Source: Hymenobacter guriensis (GTDB taxonomy: Bacteria; Bacteroidota; Bacteroidia; Cytophagales; Hymenobacteraceae). From it: a DNA stretch of 64,000 nucleotides. Each line of letters starts with the position of its first letter. Position 1 is the stretch's first letter. Location of the stretch: assembly GCF_015773195.1 (NCBI RefSeq), contig NZ_JADWYK010000004.1, positions 186,001 through 250,000 on the forward strand, in the 5' to 3' direction. Below, piece after piece: positions 60,338 through 64,000 of the stretch. The translations under genes were made by a program, and so were the position numbers. The notes beneath the pieces are model-generated. The model worked only from the letters and a program-made list of their open reading frames with translations. It did no database searches and was not told the origin of the DNA.

Positions 60338-60926
60338 ACGTGGGCACCCCGCGCTTAAGCCAGGGCCTCCACACCACCGAGTACGGATGCACCTGGTTGG
60401 TGGGGCCCTGGGCATTTACCACTTCGTGCCCGTCGTTCACCCACTGGAACAAGCCGCCGTAGAGGTTGCGCACGTCCCGGAAGCCCTGCTCCCGCAGCCA
60501 CGCGCCTACCTGCTCGCTCCGCGCCCCCACTGAGCAGTAGACCACTACCGGCCGGGTGCGGGGCACGGCGCTCAGGTCGGTTTCCCGGAAGGTGTTGAAC
60601 TCCACGAACCGGGCCCCGGGCAGGTGGCTTACGCGGTACTCAGCGGCTCCGCGCGTATCAAGCAGCAGCACACCCTCAGGCTTGGTCTGCAGCAGGCTGG
60701 CTAGCTCCCCCGGCTGAATGTAGGGCACCGTGGGCTTGAACAGCAGCCGGAGCATGTGGTCGTAGGCCGACATAGAAGAGGAAGAAGAGCCGGGCGCTGA
60801 CTGTCCGCAGGCGGTAAGTGAGCTGGCCAGCACCACGAGCAGCACCGCCGCCCACCGCTTGGGCTGTCGGAAGCCGGGCAGTAGCCGGGCAGACTTAAAA
60901 AAAACGTCAGACTCTGGCATCAGCAA
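60330..60926 (-). CDS. Rhodanese-domain lipoprotein
   Basis: A 198-residue lipoprotein (lipobox SLTAC at Cys 40) with a single rhodanese domain. Active-site loop VVYCSVGARSEQV gives the catalytic Cys. The N-terminus before the hydrophobic helix is long (about 23 residues), so a start further in is possible. It overlaps the arsenosugar-type glycosyltransferase by 8 bases and starts 25 bases downstream of the peroxidase-like gene's stop. A role in persulfide or selenium/arsenic handling is a guess. Confidence 0.85.
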   Translation of the reverse strand: MLMPESDVFFKSARLLPGFRQPKRWAAVLLVVLASSLTACGQSAPGSSSSSMSAYDHMLRLLFKPTVPYIQPGELASLLQTKPEGVLLLDTRGAAEYRVSHLPGARFVEFNTFRETDLSAVPRTRPVVVYCSVGARSEQVGAWLREQGFRDVRNLYGGLFQWVNDGHEVVNAQGPTNQVHPYSVVWRPWLKRGVPTYE

Positions 60927-60951
60927 TGGACAGGGCTTGCACTGCCCTTAT

Positions 60952-61284
60952 TTACATCGACAGCTCTTTGGCTTTGTTCATCATCTGCACGCCGTGTACC
61001 AGCACCGCCCCGCCCTTAATAGCGGCGGCCACGTGTACGGCTTCCATCATCTGGGCTTCGTCGGCGCCTTTTTGCAGGGAGTCGGTGGTGTAGGCATCAA
61101 TGCAGTACGGGCACTGCACGGCGTGGGCTACGGCCAGGGCAATCAGGGCTTTTTCGCGCTCCGAGAGGGCACCTTCCTTGAATACCTCGCCGTAGTAGCT
61201 GAAGAACTTGTTGCCCATTTCGGCCTGCCACTCCGTGATGTTACCAAATTTGGCCAGGTCAGCGGGATTGTAGTACGTGCTCAT
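60952..61284 (-). CDS. Arsenosugar-associated peroxidase-like protein (CMD/AhpD family)
   Basis: A 110-residue protein of the carboxymuconolactone-decarboxylase/AhpD-like family. The redox pair CPYC (Cys 58, Cys 61) sits in AVAHAVQCPYCIDAYT. The whole sequence, from STYYNPADLAKFGNITEW to the end, fits the family TIGR04029, whose members lie next to arsenosugar biosynthesis genes. The ATG at 61284 gives the known N-terminus; upstream codons come from the repeat at 61294. Confidence 0.9.
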   Translation of the reverse strand: MSTYYNPADLAKFGNITEWQAEMGNKFFSYYGEVFKEGALSEREKALIALAVAHAVQCPYCIDAYTTDSLQKGADEAQMMEAVHVAAAIKGGAVLVHGVQMMNKAKELSM

Positions 61285-61293
61285 AGAAAGGAA

Positions 61294-61424
61294 AGAAAGG
61301 GGTGAAAGGGTGAAAGGGTGAAAGGTGACAGGTGACAGGTGACACGTAACAGGTGATGAGGCCATAGGAAAACTTGTCACATGTTACCTGTCACATGTTA
61401 CCTGTTACATGTTACCTCATCACC
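61294..61424. repeat. Short direct and inverted repeats (GGTGACA / TGTCACC units)
   Basis: GGTGAAAGGGTGAAAGG and three GGTGACA units (61323-61345) are followed by TGTTACCTGTCACATGTTACC repeats (61381-61417). GGTGATGAG (61352-61360) and CTCATCACC (61416-61424) form an inverted pair. The right arm runs into the last codons of the H-NOX gene, which ends at 61420. Confidence 0.65.
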
Positions 61425-61962
61425 GTTTGCGGCGCACCCGGATGCGGACTTCTTCGCCGTCTTCGCTGGTGGTAGGGGTTACCTCAATCTGGTCAGCTTC
61501 GTCGTAGTACTTGGCCAGGCCCCGCACAATGCCCACCGCCAAAGCCCCCATCCGCCGCTTCGATACGTAGTCGATAACCAGCTCGTGGGGGGATATACGG
61601 GTGACGTTGAGCACGGGCGGTGCATTCTCGGTGTGTTCACGCCGCACCTGCGCGTGCATGGTGGTCTCCGTATGCTCTATCATATCCAGCGTCGTCCACT
61701 CCGGCTGCAGCAGCTTCTGGTACATGTACATCAGGTCGGGCACCAGATACTCCCCGAAATTTTCGTGCAGCTCATTGGCCGACAGCCCGGTCATTTCCGC
61801 CGCGTTGCCCACCAGCGCATACATCTGCTCGTCGGGGTACACGCTTTTGTGGTCGAAGTCGCCGGATGTGAGCCCCGACGCTTCCAGCAGCCGCAGCCAG
61901 GTGCTGTGGTCGTACTGGGTCTGAACGTAGCGCTTAAGCAGGGTGAAGATGGTTCCGTGCAC
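61420..61962 (-). CDS. Stand-alone H-NOX (haem NO/O2-binding) protein
   Basis: A 180-residue haem protein that senses NO or O2. The haem-binding motif YxSxR is seen as Y132-V-S134-K-R136, and the proximal His is H103, exactly 29 residues before Tyr132 as in the Thermoanaerobacter H-NOX. The N-terminus HGTIFTLLKRYV and GEYLVPDLMYMYQ agree. The absence of other domains means it works with a separate partner; none of the usual partners (histidine kinase, GGDEF, methyl-accepting protein) is adjacent. It is separated from the peroxidase-like gene by the 131-base repeat. Confidence 0.9.
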   Translation of the reverse strand: MHGTIFTLLKRYVQTQYDHSTWLRLLEASGLTSGDFDHKSVYPDEQMYALVGNAAEMTGLSANELHENFGEYLVPDLMYMYQKLLQPEWTTLDMIEHTETTMHAQVRREHTENAPPVLNVTRISPHELVIDYVSKRRMGALAVGIVRGLAKYYDEADQIEVTPTTSEDGEEVRIRVRRKR

Positions 61963-62035
61963 GGTGGGGAGAGAAGAGTAGGACGCACAATAACGGCACC
62001 GCCGCCCTGTTTACAAGCCCGATAGCCAAGTAAAA

Positions 62036-62071
62036 AGAGAGCGGGCCCCGGGTAGGTGGTCCGCTCTCCTT
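62036..62071 (-). terminator. Terminator after the anti-sigma gene
   Basis: On the minus strand GAGAGCGGACC pairs with GGCCCGCTCTC (one mismatch) and is followed by TTTTTACTT. It lies 20 bases past the anti-sigma stop. Confidence 0.8.
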
Positions 62072-62090
62072 TCTTAACTGCTTGGCAAGC

Positions 62091-62966
62091 CTAGATGTTG
62101 CCTATCACCGTCAGGGTACTCAGGGTGGGTGTGGGGCTGCCGCCTTCATTTTCCACCGTCAGGGCAAAGGCCTGGGCACTGGCAATGTCCTTCATCTGCT
62201 GCAGGGTGTCGCCGGCGGTGGCGGCGGCCGTCAGTACCCCGGCATCCACCGGCTGGCCTTTGTCCATAGCCCAGAGCTGGTACTGCTTGCCTTTGGGCAA
62301 GGCGGGCAGGTGGCGCACATCAACGTACACGGCGCGGGTAGCGGCATTGTAGTACACGCGGGCCAGGGCGTCGGGGGCTTTGGGTGTGCCTTTCAGGTCC
62401 ACGGCCCGGAACTGCTCACTGCGCAGGATTTCCAGCTGGCGCGTGCGCTCATCCCGCTCCTTCAGGGCAGCCTGCTCGGTGGCGGCGTAGCGCGTCTGTT
62501 CGGTATGGGCTACCTGCAGGTTGGTTTCGGTTTCCTTCAGCCGGTTGTAGAGCAGATAGTTGCCGAGGGCGCTGAGCGTGAGTAGCGCCACGGCCGCCGC
62601 TACCAGCCAGCCAAACTTCCGGCCCGACGATGGGGCCGAATCGATAGAGCGCACCACGGCTTCCGGCGCGACGGACGGTGCAGGCTCCGAGGCCACCATG
62701 CGCGGAGCGGCGGGCTGCGTGTTGCCTTCCGAGGCGCGCACGGCCTGCTGCCACCCGGCCAGCACCCGCTCGCGCATACCGGCGGGCGGGGTAGCGGCGT
62801 GGGCTGCGGCATAGGCGTCAAGATCCTGCTGAATGCGCGAAATTTCCGCCTGCACGGCCGGAAACTCGTTGGCCAGTTGTTCAACTTCCTGTTGTTCCCG
62901 AACCGTAAGCGTACCGAGTACGTACTGCTCCAACATGCCGGATTCGATGTATTGCTGAATGTCCAC
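62091..62966 (-). CDS. Anti-sigma factor, RskA-like, single-pass membrane
   Basis: A 291-residue regulator. The cytoplasmic N-terminal part (QYIESGMLEQYVLGTLTVRE) is the sigma-binding region of the zinc-less RskA type, followed by an Ala/Pro linker, a membrane helix (WLVAAAVALLTLSALGNYLLY), a short coiled coil and a C-terminal RskA domain (GKQYQLWAMDKGQPVDAGVL). It starts 4 bases after the sigma factor's stop, so the pair is co-transcribed and the protein should hold the sigma factor inactive until a periplasmic signal arrives. Confidence 0.93.
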   Translation of the reverse strand: MDIQQYIESGMLEQYVLGTLTVREQQEVEQLANEFPAVQAEISRIQQDLDAYAAAHAATPPAGMRERVLAGWQQAVRASEGNTQPAAPRMVASEPAPSVAPEAVVRSIDSAPSSGRKFGWLVAAAVALLTLSALGNYLLYNRLKETETNLQVAHTEQTRYAATEQAALKERDERTRQLEILRSEQFRAVDLKGTPKAPDALARVYYNAATRAVYVDVRHLPALPKGKQYQLWAMDKGQPVDAGVLTAAATAGDTLQQMKDIASAQAFALTVENEGGSPTPTLSTLTVIGNI

Positions 62967-62970
62967 GGCC

Positions 62971-63525
62971 TTATCGAATCAGTTTTGCGAGTACTTTGAT
63001 GGCCGCCCGGGCCCGCGTCTTCACGGTGCCGAGCGGTAATTCGAGTTCTTCTGCCACTTCGCTTTGCGTATAGCCGCCGAAATACAGCAGGTCGATGATC
63101 TGCTTTTGCTCCGGATTAAGTTGACGCGTCACTTCCTCCAGCCCGATATGCTCGGGCTTGAATGATGACGGAGCGGCCTGCCATTGCGCCGCGCTGTCTT
63201 CCAGCGGTTGTGTGCGAGTACCTACGCGGTACTGGCGGGAGCGGATTTTATCGATGGCCAGATTCCGGCAAATATTGAGCACCCAGGTAAACAGGCGGCC
63301 TTTGCTGGTATCGTAGCTCAGAAAGGAGTGCCAGATTTTCACCAGGCTTTCCTGCAGCACGTCCTCGGCTACTTCCTCCTTCTTCACAATGCGGGCAATG
63401 ACCCCGTAGAGGGCCGTGCCGTACTTGTCGTAGAAGATAGTCATGGCCGCTTCGTCGCGGGCCCTCAGGCGCGCCACCAGCTGTTCTTCGGTTATGGCAT
63501 CTACCCCGGAAGTTTTTGATGTCAC
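62971..63525 (-). CDS. ECF-type RNA polymerase sigma factor
   Basis: A 184-residue sigma-70 family factor of the extracytoplasmic-function type. Region 2 (IFYDKYGTALYGVIARIVKK, then AEDVLQESLVKIW) and region 4 (IIDLLYFGGYTQSEVAEELE, then LGTVKTRARAAIKVL) are both complete; regions 1 and 3 are absent. It is directly upstream of its anti-sigma partner. The ATG at 63525 is preferred; region 2 needs most of the upstream codons. Confidence 0.94.
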   Translation of the reverse strand: MTSKTSGVDAITEEQLVARLRARDEAAMTIFYDKYGTALYGVIARIVKKEEVAEDVLQESLVKIWHSFLSYDTSKGRLFTWVLNICRNLAIDKIRSRQYRVGTRTQPLEDSAAQWQAAPSSFKPEHIGLEEVTRQLNPEQKQIIDLLYFGGYTQSEVAEELELPLGTVKTRARAAIKVLAKLIR

Positions 63526-63577
63526 GAAGCTGAAAGTTGAAGTGACGAACCAGACGCCGAGTTTCGGTCGTCTGGCT

Positions 63578-63585
63578 CAAAAGTA
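63578..63585 (-). promoter_or_regulatory. Candidate -7 element upstream of the sigma factor gene
   Basis: Read on the minus strand as TACTTTTG, it matches TAnnTTTG and lies about 53 bases before the sigma start codon. No suitably spaced -33 TTTG was found, so support is partial. Confidence 0.35.
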
Positions 63586-63742
63586 GGATTTCCTGCTGGT
63601 TTACCAGCTATTTTCCACCGGCAACAAAACCGCGGCTGCAAGTCCGGCGTTGTGGATACGCAGTCTTAACCAGCCAGGCGCCCTTTTGTCACTGACAGGC
63701 ACCGCGGTAAGGCTGTGCAACCTAAACAGTTTCCGCGCCCCA

Positions 63743-64000
63743 ATGGCTATCGAATCCTACAACCCTTACACCGGCCGGGTGTTGCGCCGCTTTCGCGCCT
63801 TCAGCTGGTCGAAAACCGAGCGTATCCTGGGGCAGGCCCACCGCGCCGCGGCCGAATGGCGCACTACCTCCTTTGCCCACCGCGCCCGCCTGATGCAACG
63901 GGCCGCCGCGCTGCTGCGCGAACGGCAGAACGAGCTGGCCCGCCTCATGGCCCTGGAAATGGGCAAACCCGTGGCCGATGGGCGCGCCGAGGTGCAGAAG
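63743..64000 (+). CDS. NAD(P)-dependent aldehyde dehydrogenase, N-terminal part (3' end outside window)
   Basis: The first 86 codons of an aldehyde dehydrogenase, most like succinate-semialdehyde dehydrogenase (GabD type). The N-terminal blocks IESYNPYTGRVLRRF, RARLMQRAAALLRERQNELA and MALEMGKPVADGRAEV are typical of this group. The ATG at 63743 is right. The catalytic Cys and Glu lie beyond the window, so activity cannot be checked. It is divergent from the sigma factor gene with 217 bases between. Confidence 0.88.
   Translation, partial: MAIESYNPYTGRVLRRFRAFSWSKTERILGQAHRAAAEWRTTSFAHRARLMQRAAALLRERQNELARLMALEMGKPVADGRAEVQK

Overview
The window reads as chromosomal DNA of a high-GC member of the Bacteroidota, most like the Hymenobacter group (Cytophagales). 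The reasons are a SusC/SusD pair, C-terminal sorting domains of the type IX secretion system (T9SS) with the YPNP motif, a DUF2490 protein, many lipoproteins, matches to the TAnnTTTG promoter element of Bacteroidota, and weak or absent Shine-Dalgarno sequences. The genus is inferred from these traits, not shown. No rRNA, tRNA, CRISPR array, transposase or phage gene was recognised.

Layout. 1-6.3 kb: the tail of an unknown gene, an acyl-ACP desaturase, and a minus-strand surface-glycan operon (acetyltransferase-like protein, flippase, GT2, polytopic membrane protein). 6.4-10.6 kb: a CorA-type transporter and a large DUF3352-like/propeller protein. 10.8-33.5 kb: a carbohydrate-utilisation locus. 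It holds a secreted ricin-type lectin, an SGLT-like sodium/sugar symporter, a galactose mutarotase, six GH43 enzymes, one clan GH-A hydrolase, SusC/SusD, galK, galT and a LacI-family regulator. Three perfect TGCAAACGTTTGCA-type palindromes and one degenerate copy lie upstream of susC, galK, a GH43 gene and lacI. The parts fit together as surface hydrolysis by GH43/GH-A enzymes, SusCD uptake, inner-membrane symport, mutarotation and then the first two Leloir steps. The substrate is probably a galactose-containing plant polymer such as an arabinogalactan (inference).

33.5-43.7 kb: a DUF2490 protein, flavin reductase, zinc-ribbon membrane protein, PAS histidine kinase, fatty-acid hydroxylase, then a tandemly duplicated unit of a small winged-helix-like protein plus a beta-propeller/T9SS protein, with two decayed copies of the small gene. 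44-50.7 kb: an APC permease, two small proteins of unknown role, and a redox group (FAD oxidoreductase, small membrane protein, membrane 4Fe-4S protein). 50.7-54.6 kb: a tandem pair of FGE-like lipoproteins with a decayed alpha/beta-hydrolase tail between them, an intact alpha/beta hydrolase, and a Bcp peroxiredoxin. 54.7-58.4 kb: three glycosyltransferases. 58.8-62 kb: a lipoprotein, three arsenosugar-associated genes (glycosyltransferase, rhodanese, peroxidase-like) without the radical-SAM enzyme, and a stand-alone H-NOX haem protein. 62-64 kb: an ECF sigma/anti-sigma pair and the start of an aldehyde dehydrogenase.

The most distinctive non-coding features are nested inverted repeats built symmetrically around terminator hairpins (about 7.7, 38.3 and 45.7 kb), a palindromic interspersed repeat family with four copies, and a 21-bp tandem repeat at 58.55 kb. 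No wholly new multi-gene system could be demonstrated. The best leads are the GH43/Leloir locus, the two duplicated units with decayed partners, the nested repeats and the arsenosugar remnant.
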